45,898 nt of DNA from Arcticibacterium sp047623945 (GCA_047623945.1 JBLHOT010000021.1:1-45898); one strand, 5' to 3'. Counted from the first letter of the stretch, positions 8,177-17,801 are shown. The notes: generated by a model not told the origin, from the sequence alone. Numbers and translations are program-made.

Positions 8177-9568
8177 TCTAGTCTTTAAACCCAAATCTTT
8201 AAAAATCTCTGTTTCTCTCTCAGCATAAAAAGAGTGCTTGGAAATCAAGTTGGCCGCAACATTTGCAACCATTCCAGCCAATAGGAAATAGAAAATCGCA
8301 GAGTGCCTATCTGTCATTTCAAGTACCAGAATAGCCGCTGTAAAGGGAGATCTGGTAACTCCAGTAAGAAAGCCAATCATACAAACAAGCACCATTAGGT
8401 TATGGTTTTCTTGTGCCATACTTAGAGTATTTACCAATAAATGGCCCAGTGCTGCACCTGAAGACAAGCTAGTAGAAAAAATACCACCTGCACCACCAAT
8501 ACTGAATGATAGCAAACTACCTATCATTCTAGCCGGGAATGTGAACCAAGGCAAATCCTCCGTGGTAAACAATATCTCATTAATTAAATGCTTTCCAGTA
8601 CCCATTGAAAAGCTACCAGTAAAAAAAACCATGACAGCAAAAAGCATTGAAATGCCCAAAACGAACAGTACCCTGTGGCTTCTTTTTTTTACTTTCTTCC
8701 CTAATTTCGAGATTTCTGAAATACCCTTGGCGAAAACAGATCCCAAATAACCAGAAATAAATGCAAAACCAGCTACCCAAAATAAACTTAAAAAGGGTAG
8801 CTTATTAATTTTGGGAAAACCTAAAAAAAGATAAGAACCGAGAAATAACTGGGCTGTAAGTCCAGATATAATAACCGCTCCAAAAACCGCCGTTCGAAAC
8901 TTTCCAATATGTGATTTGGTAAGCTCCTCTACCACATAAACAATCCCCCCAAGTGGTGTATTGAACGCTGCTGCCAAACCAGAAGCTCCTCCAGTAATAA
9001 TCATCACTTTTTGCGAAACCTTTGGCCATTTCTCAGGAATAAGCCTGTAAACAGTTTCGAATATTGAACCTGAAATTTGCAGCATTGGACCTTCCCTTCC
9101 AATGGCACCTCCACCTAATAGCAAAGCTAAGCTACTAATGATCTTAACTCCTATAATCTTTATGTTCAGAAGCTTATCTACTAATAAGCCATTTTTGGTT
9201 CCTGCTATTTTTACTGCCGCCATGAGTTGAGGAATGCCAGACCCTCCAGCATTTTTTCCATATCTATTGACGATATACCAGCTCAAAAACATGAAAACTG
9301 GGGCTATTAAAAAAATTAAGTAGGGATTGAATTCAAAAACTTGACTACTAGCAGACTCTACGATTTCAAATAATTTCTCATAGGCCACAGATACAAGACC
9401 CACTAACACAGAAGCTATCCAAAAAGGGATAGCTTCATAGGGTACTTTACTTGATAAATTTGCGGGAATCCTCTGAATTAGTTTCAAACCAAATCGTGAT
9501 TCTTTCCAGTCTCGCAGTTTACGCTGCCATGCTATTTCCCATGGTTTTAAATGATATTTTGGTCCCAC
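8165..9568 (-). CDS. CLC-family chloride channel/proton-chloride antiporter
   Basis: The 467-residue protein shows the CLC anion-site motifs in order: GSGIPQ (109-114), GREGP (157-161) with gating glutamate 159, and VVEEL with Glu 215 matching the internal proton glutamate of E. coli ClC. This suggests H+/Cl- exchange in the inner membrane. In the third motif, usually GxFxP, the sequence is GGIFSTSLSSG, so the Pro is replaced. About ten or more hydrophobic segments are present and there is no CBS domain. The start is GTG at 9568, with no suitable ATG nearby. Confidence 0.92.
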   Translation of the reverse strand: MGPKYHLKPWEIAWQRKLRDWKESRFGLKLIQRIPANLSSKVPYEAIPFWIASVLVGLVSVAYEKLFEIVESASSQVFEFNPYLIFLIAPVFMFLSWYIVNRYGKNAGGSGIPQLMAAVKIAGTKNGLLVDKLLNIKIIGVKIISSLALLLGGGAIGREGPMLQISGSIFETVYRLIPEKWPKVSQKVMIITGGASGLAAAFNTPLGGIVYVVEELTKSHIGKFRTAVFGAVIISGLTAQLFLGSYLFLGFPKINKLPFLSLFWVAGFAFISGYLGSVFAKGISEISKLGKKVKKRSHRVLFVLGISMLFAVMVFFTGSFSMGTGKHLINEILFTTEDLPWFTFPARMIGSLLSFSIGGAGGIFSTSLSSGAALGHLLVNTLSMAQENHNLMVLVCMIGFLTGVTRSPFTAAILVLEMTDRHSAIFYFLLAGMVANVAANLISKHSFYAERETEIFKDLGLKTRSKT

Positions 9569-9597
9569 GAAAAAATCAAACTTTATTAATTAAAAAC

Positions 9598-12500
9598 TTA
9601 TTTCAAACTCGACAAATAGCTCACTAAATCTACCAATTGCTTTTCTTCAAAAGGATATTTAGGCATTAATGAAACATCTAGCTGCTTTATAAACTTTATT
9701 TCTTTTAAAGCATACTTGCTAGTTTTTGACTGTCCTAGCAATTTAACGTTAACATCATTCTCTGTTTTGGAAGTGATAATGGCTTGAAAAGAAGTCTCGT
9801 CTTTCATCTCAATTTCTTGTGTTTCATACCCAAAACCCATTCCCTCAGAAGGGTTTAATATAGCCTTATAAAGACCTTCTTTTCCCAATTTTGTTCCTAT
9901 TTGGCTTAAGCCTGGTCCAAAATCAACCCCTTGACCTTCGGCCACATGGCAAGTGGTACAATAAGTTTGAAAAACAGTTTTACCATCAGCTACACTACCT
10001 TCCATAGCCAATAGTTTACTTACATCTACGGCAGCTTGCTCTTCATCTCCAAAGAAGTCACTAGCCTTAGCTCTAATATCCTGATGCCACGTTCTAGCCA
10101 TATGATCTTTAGCTATATCCATAACTATTTCGGGGACTTCTCCAGCCTGAATAAGGTCCCAGAGCTTTGACTCACTATCCCAGCCATTCATAGCTAACAT
10201 CGCCTCTTTCCTTAAGGAAATATCTACCGACTCGTCTTGGAATAACTTAATAAGGAGTTCCGTCATAGGCTCAGAATCAACTAAGCCGAAACGTTCTATG
10301 GCGTTCTTTGCTAAACTTGTATCTTTTTCTGTACAGTAATTCCGAACCTCATCCATACCATAAAGACCTACAAAGGCATTGGCAGCCAATTGAATATTGC
10401 TTTTTTCCGTATCACTTCTGATGATGTCTAAAAGTCTTTCTTTTTGATCATTCAGACCATACTTCTTCACGATATCCAGAAAATCTTCCGTGCTTACAAG
10501 CGACATTGTGGCTCCTATTTCTTCTTTCAGCTTCGGGTAATCGTCCAAATCCTGAAGAGTCAATTGTCTAAAAATTGCGACTTTCTCGCTAGTCTCAGTC
10601 GAGCCAGCTAATAGTTTCATAAGCAAGCTATTCTTATCGCCTTTGGACTGAAAATCCATGGCTCTATAATACCTCCATTTAGAGGCCAGAGGCTCCTGCT
10701 CTATGATTTGGCCTAATAAATCTAGTGTTCGTGAACTTCTACTACGCCATACTATATCCAAAGCAGCATCTTGCTTTATCCAATCCTCTCCAATTGCTTT
10801 CAAATAAGTAGACAAATACGAATCCCACTGCCCTTCTGCCCCTATTCCCAAAGCCTCTAAAAACCATCTATCACCTCCTTTGTAAGACATAGCCAACTTT
10901 TGCCACACTTTCGGTGCGATTTCATGACGAATAGCTAGAGCTACTTCTCTTCTCACCTGAGCAGATGAATCCGATGCGAGTTCCAAATAGAGCTTTGAAA
11001 AGTCGCTGCCATTTTGCTCTCTAGCCGCCCTAATAGCCGCTATACGAATATTTCCATCACCATCTTTCGCCGCTAGCTCAATGTATGATTTTCCTTTTTG
11101 TGGAAGTTTACTTAACAGCCAAAACGCTCTGGCACGCATTCTAGATTCGCCCGTTTCCCAAAGCCTATTTAAGGCAGTTTCTGCAGCCTCCCCACTGTCG
11201 TGAAGGTTATTCCAGGCAATATATCTGGTAGCCACGTTCGGGCTTTGTAAGGCTTTAAGATTACCTTCAATAGTTTCAAAACCTGGCTTGATCACCTGGT
11301 ATTTATGTCCTTTAGGAGCCACTCTGTATACCCTCCCCCTATCAGTATCATCTAAGGCATGGCCTCCTACGGCGGGGTCATACCAGTCGCTAATAAATAA
11401 GGAGCCATCTGGAGCGACAGTCAAATCTGAAGGCCTAAACCACTTATCTCTCTTTCCGCCATTAAGTATGTTTAAAACCTTTGCAGAATAGCCTGCCCCT
11501 TGATTATCAACAGGATAAGCTCGAACTACATTAGGTCCAGCATCAGTGTGTATCATTTGGTTTTGATATCTCTCAGGTAGCAGTTTCCCTTCATAAACCA
11601 ATATTCCGGTAGGTGATCCCGCGTAGTTTTGAAGTAGATTTGGGACTACTCCAGGGTCATTAAGATGCCAATGTCTTAAAGGAATGGAGTCCTCAAGGTT
11701 AACTCGTCTTGTCCTCCAATCTTCTCCGGTCATCTCATCCTTATAGCCGTAATTACCATAGTCCATGACATAATTAATACGAGTACCTCTATTGCCGTCG
11801 TCATCATTATCAGATTGCCACATGAGGCCGTAGGAATCTACCGCTAACTCATAATTATTCCTAAAATTCCATCCTAAGATTTCTACGTTAGAGCCGTCCA
11901 AATCTGAGCGATAAACCATACCTTCTCGGTAAGGTTTTCCTTCTCCATTAATGACCAAGCCTTGTTTATCTTTTAAAGGCTTCCCTTTACTAGTTAAAAG
12001 ACCATTTCCAGCGTTCCCATAATTGAAATAGAACTTACCGTCTGGGCCAAAAGTGAATGCGTGCATGCCATGGTCATGATCTTCTCCACCTATTCCCTGA
12101 AATAAAACCTCTTTCTTATCCGGAACATCATCTCCATCTTCATCAGTAAAAACAAAAACATAAGGACTCCTTGACACTATCACCCTATTTCCAAAAACGC
12201 CTATTCCCAGGGCAGAATTAATATCTTCTCCTTGATAAAAAACCGTGGTTTTATCTGCCTTGCCATCACCATCTGTATCCTCCAGAATCAAAATACGATC
12301 CCCTTTCCCTTTGTAATCATTTTTAGGATTGAGCTTGTTTCTGTAATTATATCCCTCACAAATCCATACACGGCCTCGGGCATCAATATCCATATTGGTC
12401 GGATTAGTCATCATAGGCTCGGAGGCAAAAAGGGTAAGTTCTAAATCACTATCCTCTAAATCTATACCCTCCAAAGCATACTCAACACTCCTTTTGTCAT

Positions 12501-12603
12501 CTTCTGAGAGACTATTATAAGCACTGTCAGATAGTTTTTGGTGATTTGAATTACACGAAAAGATGAATATCGCACCTATCAAGGTGATTACAGTTCTTAT
12601 CAT
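9598..12603 (-). CDS. Lipoprotein with PVC-type dehydrogenase propeller, HEAT repeats and cytochrome c domain
   Basis: The ATG at 12603 was chosen because the longer frame begins at a TTG and because MIRTVITLIGAIFIFSC forms a lipoprotein signal directly. The protein has 1001 residues. The N-terminal half is a beta-propeller of the putative membrane-bound dehydrogenase type (motifs DGDGKADKTTVFYQG, MIHTDAGPNVVRAYP), the middle (about 440-850) is HEAT-like helical repeats, and the C-terminus is a cytochrome c with CTTCH at 882-886 followed by GPGLSQIG. Such proteins are thought to oxidise sugars or related compounds in the periplasm, with electrons passed to the heme. The substrate is unknown. 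It starts one base after the stop of the NlpC/P60 gene. Confidence 0.88.
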   Translation of the reverse strand: MIRTVITLIGAIFIFSCNSNHQKLSDSAYNSLSEDDKRSVEYALEGIDLEDSDLELTLFASEPMMTNPTNMDIDARGRVWICEGYNYRNKLNPKNDYKGKGDRILILEDTDGDGKADKTTVFYQGEDINSALGIGVFGNRVIVSRSPYVFVFTDEDGDDVPDKKEVLFQGIGGEDHDHGMHAFTFGPDGKFYFNYGNAGNGLLTSKGKPLKDKQGLVINGEGKPYREGMVYRSDLDGSNVEILGWNFRNNYELAVDSYGLMWQSDNDDDGNRGTRINYVMDYGNYGYKDEMTGEDWRTRRVNLEDSIPLRHWHLNDPGVVPNLLQNYAGSPTGILVYEGKLLPERYQNQMIHTDAGPNVVRAYPVDNQGAGYSAKVLNILNGGKRDKWFRPSDLTVAPDGSLFISDWYDPAVGGHALDDTDRGRVYRVAPKGHKYQVIKPGFETIEGNLKALQSPNVATRYIAWNNLHDSGEAAETALNRLWETGESRMRARAFWLLSKLPQKGKSYIELAAKDGDGNIRIAAIRAAREQNGSDFSKLYLELASDSSAQVRREVALAIRHEIAPKVWQKLAMSYKGGDRWFLEALGIGAEGQWDSYLSTYLKAIGEDWIKQDAALDIVWRSRSSRTLDLLGQIIEQEPLASKWRYYRAMDFQSKGDKNSLLMKLLAGSTETSEKVAIFRQLTLQDLDDYPKLKEEIGATMSLVSTEDFLDIVKKYGLNDQKERLLDIIRSDTEKSNIQLAANAFVGLYGMDEVRNYCTEKDTSLAKNAIERFGLVDSEPMTELLIKLFQDESVDISLRKEAMLAMNGWDSESKLWDLIQAGEVPEIVMDIAKDHMARTWHQDIRAKASDFFGDEEQAAVDVSKLLAMEGSVADGKTVFQTYCTTCHVAEGQGVDFGPGLSQIGTKLGKEGLYKAILNPSEGMGFGYETQEIEMKDETSFQAIITSKTENDVNVKLLGQSKTSKYALKEIKFIKQLDVSLMPKYPFEEKQLVDLVSYLSSLK

Positions 12604-12604
12604 T

Positions 12605-13738
12605 TTAGTAAAAATTTTCTTGGTCAAGGTATCTTATATTATCGCTGCCTATAATTCTTTTGGCAAATAAAAATCTATCTAAATTATAGGCGTCAAAGTC
12701 AGGTGATGCCTTATCAAAACTTCCATATCTCACCATCCCAGAAGAATGAATAAATTTCAAACCACCCAAATAAATAGCCACGTGAACCACTTTAGGGCCA
12801 AGCTCCGTTTCCCGACCAAAGAATAGCAAATCTCCTTGATTTAATTCCTCAAAACCATCCGACGTATTCACCTCATCTCCAACCAAGGCTTGCTGAGAAG
12901 CGTCTCTAGGCAAATAAACACCATTCATTAGGAATGATGTCCTTGTAAAACCGCTACAATCTACCCCTTTCCAGCTTGTTCCTCCCCAGAGATAAGGAAT
13001 ACCCATTAAACCTTGGCTTGATACAACAGCTTTAGTCGGGTCTGTTTCATTTACAAATTCATTTACAGGCTTTAAGGACTTGCTTTCTACATATGCTAAT
13101 CTACCGTCTGGAAACATAATTTTGGAATAGCCATTTTCTTGGCTTATAAGTTTAAGAATGTTGCCAAAGGTCAAATCAGAAACATTACGAGCCTGGTTAC
13201 TGGCCTTTTCAAATGCAAATCCATAAGGTGCAATGTAAATTGCTTTTCCTGTATGCCAATCGAAATCATTATTAAATGACATCGCCGAACCTTCCAGAAA
13301 ACCTATATAACTGTCTGGTGTTTGAACTCTGTACCAAGAGCCTTTTTTTTCTAGTACGCGTAATGGCGTCCCTAAAAGTGCTTGCGTAGCTAATTCTGAG
13401 GATTCTGAAGGTTTTGTTCTTAGACTAGCCACAGATACGTTGGCGTACGCCAACGTGTCCTCTAAGTCGGGTAGAAGCCTTAAAGAATCTATTAAGTTTA
13501 AACCTTGGGCTTTGAGTACGGAATCTACTTTAGCTTTTAGGATAGGATTATCTACCTCACCTCTTAGCACTCCTTTTGCTATTTCAAACTCAAAAACTGC
13601 TGAACGGCTATCCGGAGCATAATCTTTTTTCAATTGACCTAATTCCTCTTGAAAATCGGAATATGTGTCTTTTTGAAAACAGCCAACAAACAAAAAAGCA
13701 AGTAAAAAGAGATAGTTTATTTTTCTAGATGATTCCAT
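12605..13738 (-). CDS. NlpC/P60 peptidoglycan endopeptidase lipoprotein with SH3-like domains
   Basis: The 377-residue protein has a lipobox (LFVGC) near residue 20, a middle section with bacterial SH3-like folds (YANVSVASLRTKPSESSELA, then GSWYRVQTPDSYIGFLEG), and a C-terminal NlpC/P60 domain from about residue 240. Catalytic Cys 261 (VDCSGF) and His 319 (HVAIYLG) are present, as is the usual IPYLWGG lead-in. The enzyme class cleaves gamma-D-Glu-diaminopimelate bonds in peptidoglycan and here is anchored to a membrane. Its 5' end overlaps thiL by 22 bases and its 3' end nearly touches the next gene, so the three genes are probably translated from one message. Confidence 0.93.
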   Translation of the reverse strand: MESSRKINYLFLLAFLFVGCFQKDTYSDFQEELGQLKKDYAPDSRSAVFEFEIAKGVLRGEVDNPILKAKVDSVLKAQGLNLIDSLRLLPDLEDTLAYANVSVASLRTKPSESSELATQALLGTPLRVLEKKGSWYRVQTPDSYIGFLEGSAMSFNNDFDWHTGKAIYIAPYGFAFEKASNQARNVSDLTFGNILKLISQENGYSKIMFPDGRLAYVESKSLKPVNEFVNETDPTKAVVSSQGLMGIPYLWGGTSWKGVDCSGFTRTSFLMNGVYLPRDASQQALVGDEVNTSDGFEELNQGDLLFFGRETELGPKVVHVAIYLGGLKFIHSSGMVRYGSFDKASPDFDAYNLDRFLFAKRIIGSDNIRYLDQENFY

Positions 13739-14748
13739 CCTTGAGCAGTAATCGTTATTTTTTCGCCAGAATTAGTCACCAAAATATTGCTTTTATCCTC
13801 GGTAACGAAACCTATTGGCGTAATTTCGGTAATAGCTTTAGCCTTCTCATAATCATCTTGGCTTAGAGTCATGAGCAATTCGTAATCTTCTCCGCCATTC
13901 ATTACTACCGTTATGGGGCTTACATTGAATTCGTTAGCCGTTGTTAAGGTCTTGTTCTCAATGGGTAGATTATCAACAAAAACTGTCAAGCCAACACCTG
14001 AAGCTTTACTAATATGAATAACTTCTGAGGCTAAGCCATCAGAAATGTCAATCATACTTGTAGGCACTATTCCTTTTTCTTTAAGGTCATGAATAATATC
14101 AGTACGCCCTTCAGGACGCAATTGACGTCCTACCAGATACTCATGGTCGTTTAGTTCTGGCTTCATTTCAGGATTATCTAGAAAGACTTGTTTTTCTCTT
14201 TCAAGAACTTGAAGGCCTAAATAGGCCGCTCCTAAATCACCCGTTGTACATAGTACATCATTTGCTTTAGCCCCTTTCCTATAAACAATGGCTTCTTTGG
14301 CCACTTCTCCTATGGCCGTCACTGAAATAACCAACCCTGAACGCGAAGAGGTAGTATCACCTCCCACTAAATCCACCTTATAATTTTCGCATGCAGCATA
14401 AATGCCATCGTAGATTTCTTCTACAGCTTCCACAGAAAATCTATTGCTTAAAGAAAGACTTACAGTTACTTGTTTTGGAATGCCATTCATGGCCGCTATG
14501 TCAGACATATTCACGGCAATAGCCTTATAGCCCAAATGCTTTAAGGGTACATAAGATAAATCAAAATGAACACCCTCTACCAACATGTCTGTTGAAATCA
14601 ATGTATAATGACTACCAGAGTCAATCACCGCAGCATCATCTCCAATACCAAAAACAGTGGAAGGTTGATACTGAACCACGCCACTTTTTATTCTTTCGAT
14701 AAGACCAAATTCTCCAATCTCCCCTAATTCTGTCCTTTTATTTTCCAT
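13717..14748 (-). CDS. thiL: Thiamine-monophosphate kinase
   Basis: ThiL phosphorylates thiamine phosphate to thiamine diphosphate with ATP. The sequence shows the AIR-synthase/ThiL fold motifs: GIGDDAAVID near the N-terminus, DMLVEGVHFD, GYKAIAVNMSDIAAMNG and GGDTTSS, followed by DISDGLASE and GGEDYELL. The ATG at 14748 is preferred, since the frame upstream is opened only by TTG. The length of 343 residues fits the family. It heads an overlapping operon with the NlpC/P60 and dehydrogenase lipoprotein genes, which have no obvious thiamine role. Confidence 0.96.
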   Translation of the reverse strand: MENKRTELGEIGEFGLIERIKSGVVQYQPSTVFGIGDDAAVIDSGSHYTLISTDMLVEGVHFDLSYVPLKHLGYKAIAVNMSDIAAMNGIPKQVTVSLSLSNRFSVEAVEEIYDGIYAACENYKVDLVGGDTTSSRSGLVISVTAIGEVAKEAIVYRKGAKANDVLCTTGDLGAAYLGLQVLEREKQVFLDNPEMKPELNDHEYLVGRQLRPEGRTDIIHDLKEKGIVPTSMIDISDGLASEVIHISKASGVGLTVFVDNLPIENKTLTTANEFNVSPITVVMNGGEDYELLMTLSQDDYEKAKAITEITPIGFVTEDKSNILVTNSGEKITITAQGWNHLEK

Positions 14749-14760
14749 AAGCTTAAACAA

Positions 14761-14785
14761 AAAAAGGCAGGCTTAAAGCCTACCT
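14761..14785 (-). terminator. Terminator of the small lipoprotein gene
   Basis: A stem of seven pairs (GGTAGGC / GCCTGCC on the minus strand, one U-G pair) is followed by TTTTTG. It lies between the lipoprotein stop and thiL. Confidence 0.65.
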
Positions 14786-14804
14786 TTTCTTTCAAATATT
14801 CTAA

Positions 14805-15254
14805 TTACTGTGGTAAGAGTGTATATTTATTAGTTGTATTACCTGTTTTCGCATATAAGGTATTAAGCGTTATTACCAGCTCATCACTTGTTTCTGATAA
14901 TGAATTTATGCTGTACTCTAGGGTTCCACTGGTCCCTGTAGGCTCCGGAGAAATACCTGATATGGTTAAAGAACTTTCTCCGTTTATAGTGTACGTTCCT
15001 GAATAAGTTTGACCATCAACCTCAGTAAGTGTTGCCTGTGGTGGAGAAGACAAATTCAATCTATACGACGCATATGATGGTTTTAAATTATTTGATCCAC
15101 CATTTGAATAGACCGTATTCCCATTTTCTAGGACAATTCTTGGTACCCAAATTTTGGCTATTCTTTCAGAAAATGGAGCCACTTTCTCCTTACAAGAAAA
15201 AGAAACACTCACCAATAAAACTGCGACAGCTAAAAGACCACTTAATTTTTTCAT
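14805..15254 (-). CDS. Small lipoprotein of unknown function
   Basis: The 149-residue protein has a clear lipoprotein signal with lipobox SFSC at about residues 18-21. The mature part is Ser/Thr-rich with alternating strand-like segments and is about the size of lipocalin-like or META-like domains of Bacteroidota, for example VPRIVLENGNTVY and YSGTYTINGESSLTISG. I cannot assign a family with certainty. The gene is divergent from the cytochrome b5-like gene and is followed by a terminator. Confidence 0.75.
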   Translation of the reverse strand: MKKLSGLLAVAVLLVSVSFSCKEKVAPFSERIAKIWVPRIVLENGNTVYSNGGSNNLKPSYASYRLNLSSPPQATLTEVDGQTYSGTYTINGESSLTISGISPEPTGTSGTLEYSINSLSETSDELVITLNTLYAKTGNTTNKYTLLPQ

Positions 15255-15390
15255 TCAATCGTTTAATTTTCGATTTTAAATATATGCGAAATTATTTGTT
15301 ATTAGTTCACCTGACAATTTTTTTGCCAATTATTTAAAACTAATTCCAGTCAGACTTGTTGACTATAGATAATACGTGACTATTTAACGA

Positions 15391-15630
15391 ATGGATGCCT
15401 TAAAGGAGTATAAAAAACAACAATTAGCCCTAAGAAATGGTCAGGACCGAGATGAAATCTGGGTGGCTTTGGATGGTATCATCTATGACGTCACAGATTC
15501 TAGGCTATGGAAAAGCGGAAAACACTATGAGCATTGGGCGGGCCAAGACCTTACTGATGAGCTTTCTGAGGCACCTCATACCGCTTCTGTCTTTGAAAAA
15601 TTCGTTAAGGTAGGTAAGCTCAAGGATTAA
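15391..15630 (+). CDS. Small cytochrome b5-like heme/steroid-binding protein
   Basis: The 79-residue protein is a single cytochrome b5-like domain. The core VALDGIIYDVTDSRLWKSGK is followed by HYEHWAGQDLTDELSEAPH. By comparison with the COG4892 type, His 48 (in the HxAG context) and His 63 (APH) are the likely axial heme ligands. No signal peptide is seen, so it is probably cytosolic or partner-bound. Its redox partner is unknown. The downstream gene encodes a small membrane protein 81 bases away on the same strand. Confidence 0.88.
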   Translation: MDALKEYKKQQLALRNGQDRDEIWVALDGIIYDVTDSRLWKSGKHYEHWAGQDLTDELSEAPHTASVFEKFVKVGKLKD

Positions 15631-15711
15631 TATGTGCAAAGACATCGGGGCAGTTTTCCTTCAATTGAACCAAATATTTTCGGAAATTGCGGAGCAATTC
15701 AATAGCACCCA

Positions 15712-15969
15712 ATGAAAAAATACTTTAATACTTTCTTATTATTCGGAAGTTTAGCTCTACTCATCATGTGGGTAGACCAGTTCATTTATAAAGGAGTTGA
15801 CTTGAAGGATAGCTATTTCTTTCTCATGTTTGCTTTGTCTGGATTCTTGTTTTATCTCTATCGTAGAGGGCAAATCAAAATGAATCAAAAAGACCAAGAA
15901 GAACCAAAAAAAAAGAGCTTAGAGACTAGAGCAAAAGCTAATTTAGGGAAAAAGAAGTCTAAAAAATAA
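15712..15969 (+). CDS. Small membrane protein of unknown function
   Basis: The 85-residue protein has two predicted helices (about residues 7-24 and 34-50), then a strongly basic tail ending in repeated Lys (KKKSLETRAKANLGKKKSKK). It lies after the cytochrome b5-like gene and overlaps the convergent membrane-protein gene by 11 bases. No family is recognised. Confidence 0.7.
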   Translation: MKKYFNTFLLFGSLALLIMWVDQFIYKGVDLKDSYFFLMFALSGFLFYLYRRGQIKMNQKDQEEPKKKSLETRAKANLGKKKSKK

Positions 15970-16795
15970 GCAGTAAAGCAGGTAAAACAAAAACGCCATC
16001 TCCTAGCCATCTGTACCTATCATTTATAGAAAAATAGGTTACACGAGCTGGTAGAAAGGATAAAACCTGACTCATGACAGCTAACACTAAGCCTACCTTA
16101 TTTACATAATCCCAGCCACTAGAAAACAAGAAAATGGCTAAAAAAAGAACCACAAAACCAAGAAACCTGATAATCCTCAATGTATTCCTCTCTCCAAATA
16201 AAGTAACTGAGTTAACTTGACTTGACTTAGAAATATTCTCAAAATAAGAGAATGTCAAAAGGTTTTGCGAAACAATCAAAAAGAACATAAAAGCCAAAAT
16301 CCAGCCGCTGCTGTTGATTGATGATTGGTCCACAAAAGCTATCCCAATTACTGCCAAACAATAGCAAATGGCTGTTGTAGGTTCTTTGACCCATTGCATC
16401 TTTTTATTTTTTAACACTTTATTTAGAATTAAAAAATAGACTGCGAGCACAATAGACAGCACCAAACCATACTTAAAAATAGGACTAGGAATAAAAAAAC
16501 ATAAAACACCTGCAAGGAGAACAAGCACTATTAAAAGCACAGATAAATTATATTGATGATCTGAATGAAAAAGGTGCCTCTTACTCTTATTTTCTGGATA
16601 AATTCTTAAATCTAAAATTCTATCTAGAATATAAATAATCCATGTACAAAGTCCTAAAAGAATCAATGAGGCCTCATTTAAGGAGCCATTGCCATCTGGC
16701 AGTTTCCAAAACATGATAGAACTTATCACTGCTCCAAAAACTACGTTTAAGCTTATAACATTAAAGAATTGAAATGCTTTAGAAATAATATTCAT
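15959..16795 (-). CDS. Polytopic membrane protein, possibly UbiA-like
   Basis: The 278-residue protein has about eight to nine hydrophobic helices. An Asp-containing motif WIIYILDRILDLRIYPENK after helix 2 and a second polar motif DRYRWLGDGVF near the C-terminus resemble the paired Asp-rich loops of UbiA-type prenyltransferases, though the canonical NDxxDxxxD is not present. If correct, it would act on isoprenoid substrates in the membrane, but this is inference. It overlaps the upstream MOSC gene by ATGA, so the two are probably translationally coupled. Confidence 0.6.
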   Translation of the reverse strand: MNIISKAFQFFNVISLNVVFGAVISSIMFWKLPDGNGSLNEASLILLGLCTWIIYILDRILDLRIYPENKSKRHLFHSDHQYNLSVLLIVLVLLAGVLCFFIPSPIFKYGLVLSIVLAVYFLILNKVLKNKKMQWVKEPTTAICYCLAVIGIAFVDQSSINSSGWILAFMFFLIVSQNLLTFSYFENISKSSQVNSVTLFGERNTLRIIRFLGFVVLFLAIFLFSSGWDYVNKVGLVLAVMSQVLSFLPARVTYFSINDRYRWLGDGVFVLPALLLIF

Positions 16796-17586
16796 AGTGC
16801 TGTTGCTTCCATACCTCCGTTTATCTCGCCGTGTTTCGCTACTAAAAAATTTCTTCCAAATAATACTTTCCCCCCTACTCTTCTGTAGTTAGCAAGGGTT
16901 TTTAAAGGCTCCTTATCTCTTTGGCTTCCGTCTAGTTTGTTAGTGATCATGATACATCTTGAGCAATTTTTTACACCAATAATCTCCGCTTCACCTAAAC
17001 TAAGCCTCTCTAGATTATCTTCGGAGTAAGCCGCTATGCCTTCCAAAACAATATTTGGCCTGAATCTCAACATCTCCACAGGTTCCGTCAATCTAGCATT
17101 TAAGTCATTTAAGCTTCCTTCGCTAATTATTAAAATCGGATATCCATCTGCCGCACTCACGACGTCTTTATCCTGAACCCTGTATCGTTCATCAATACTT
17201 CTTTTACTCTCATCTGGCTGGTACATGAGCCTAACCTCTTTCTTTAAGAAATCTGAAAACCATGTACTTAGCTCTTTAGACACCTCCGTAGCATCAAAAC
17301 TATCCTCCCAGACTTGTATTTTTTCTGCAGTAATAGAATCAGGTAAAAATGGAATCAAAATGGAATCCTTCGTCCGTTCATTCCTCACTTTTATTCCATT
17401 TTCTAATACTTCTTGCTTTAAATGAACCATTTCAGGGTGCTCTCGCTGGGTGACATGAACGTTAACATCATCCACCAATACCCACCTTCTATCATAAGCT
17501 AAACCTCTATCCGTAACGTAAGACTTCTGAACGGGTATTCCTGAAAGTGATTTAACTGGATAAATATAGATCTGAGAGATTTTCAT
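16792..17586 (-). CDS. MOSC domain protein
   Basis: The 264-residue protein starts with a MOSC N-terminal beta-barrel (MKISQIYIYPVKSLSGIPV, then GLAYDRRWVLVD) and continues into the MOSC domain with FRPNIVLEG and the conserved cysteine site KNCSRC at about residues 206-211. Related eukaryotic mARC and bacterial YcbX proteins bind molybdenum cofactor and reduce N-hydroxylated compounds. No ferredoxin domain is fused here, so an external electron donor would be needed. It is the first gene of a two-gene unit with the UbiA-like membrane protein. Confidence 0.9.
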   Translation of the reverse strand: MKISQIYIYPVKSLSGIPVQKSYVTDRGLAYDRRWVLVDDVNVHVTQREHPEMVHLKQEVLENGIKVRNERTKDSILIPFLPDSITAEKIQVWEDSFDATEVSKELSTWFSDFLKKEVRLMYQPDESKRSIDERYRVQDKDVVSAADGYPILIISEGSLNDLNARLTEPVEMLRFRPNIVLEGIAAYSEDNLERLSLGEAEIIGVKNCSRCIMITNKLDGSQRDKEPLKTLANYRRVGGKVLFGRNFLVAKHGEINGGMEATAL

Positions 17587-17801
17587 GTGGCAAATTTAAC
17601 CGTGGCAGTTCCAAAAGAAAAATAAACACCTTCGCCATTTTGATAATCTTTTCAAGGAAGTATTGGTAAACAATCAAGATAAAAGGAGAACCAAGCCAAT
17701 TACTTAAAATTATGCTTCCATATTTAAATAGTGTTAGCTAATTTCGCAACTTCAGCATTCGGAGGCAATAGCGTTTCCCGAATAGAGATAAAACGAATTA
17801 A

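Noticed and set aside
12604..12627. TTG start for the large dehydrogenase lipoprotein
   Set aside because: The ATG at 12603 gives a direct lipoprotein signal and follows the upstream stop by one base.
17591..17598. TAAATTTG element before the MOSC gene
   Set aside because: It is only 5 bases from the ATG and lacks a correctly spaced TTG.
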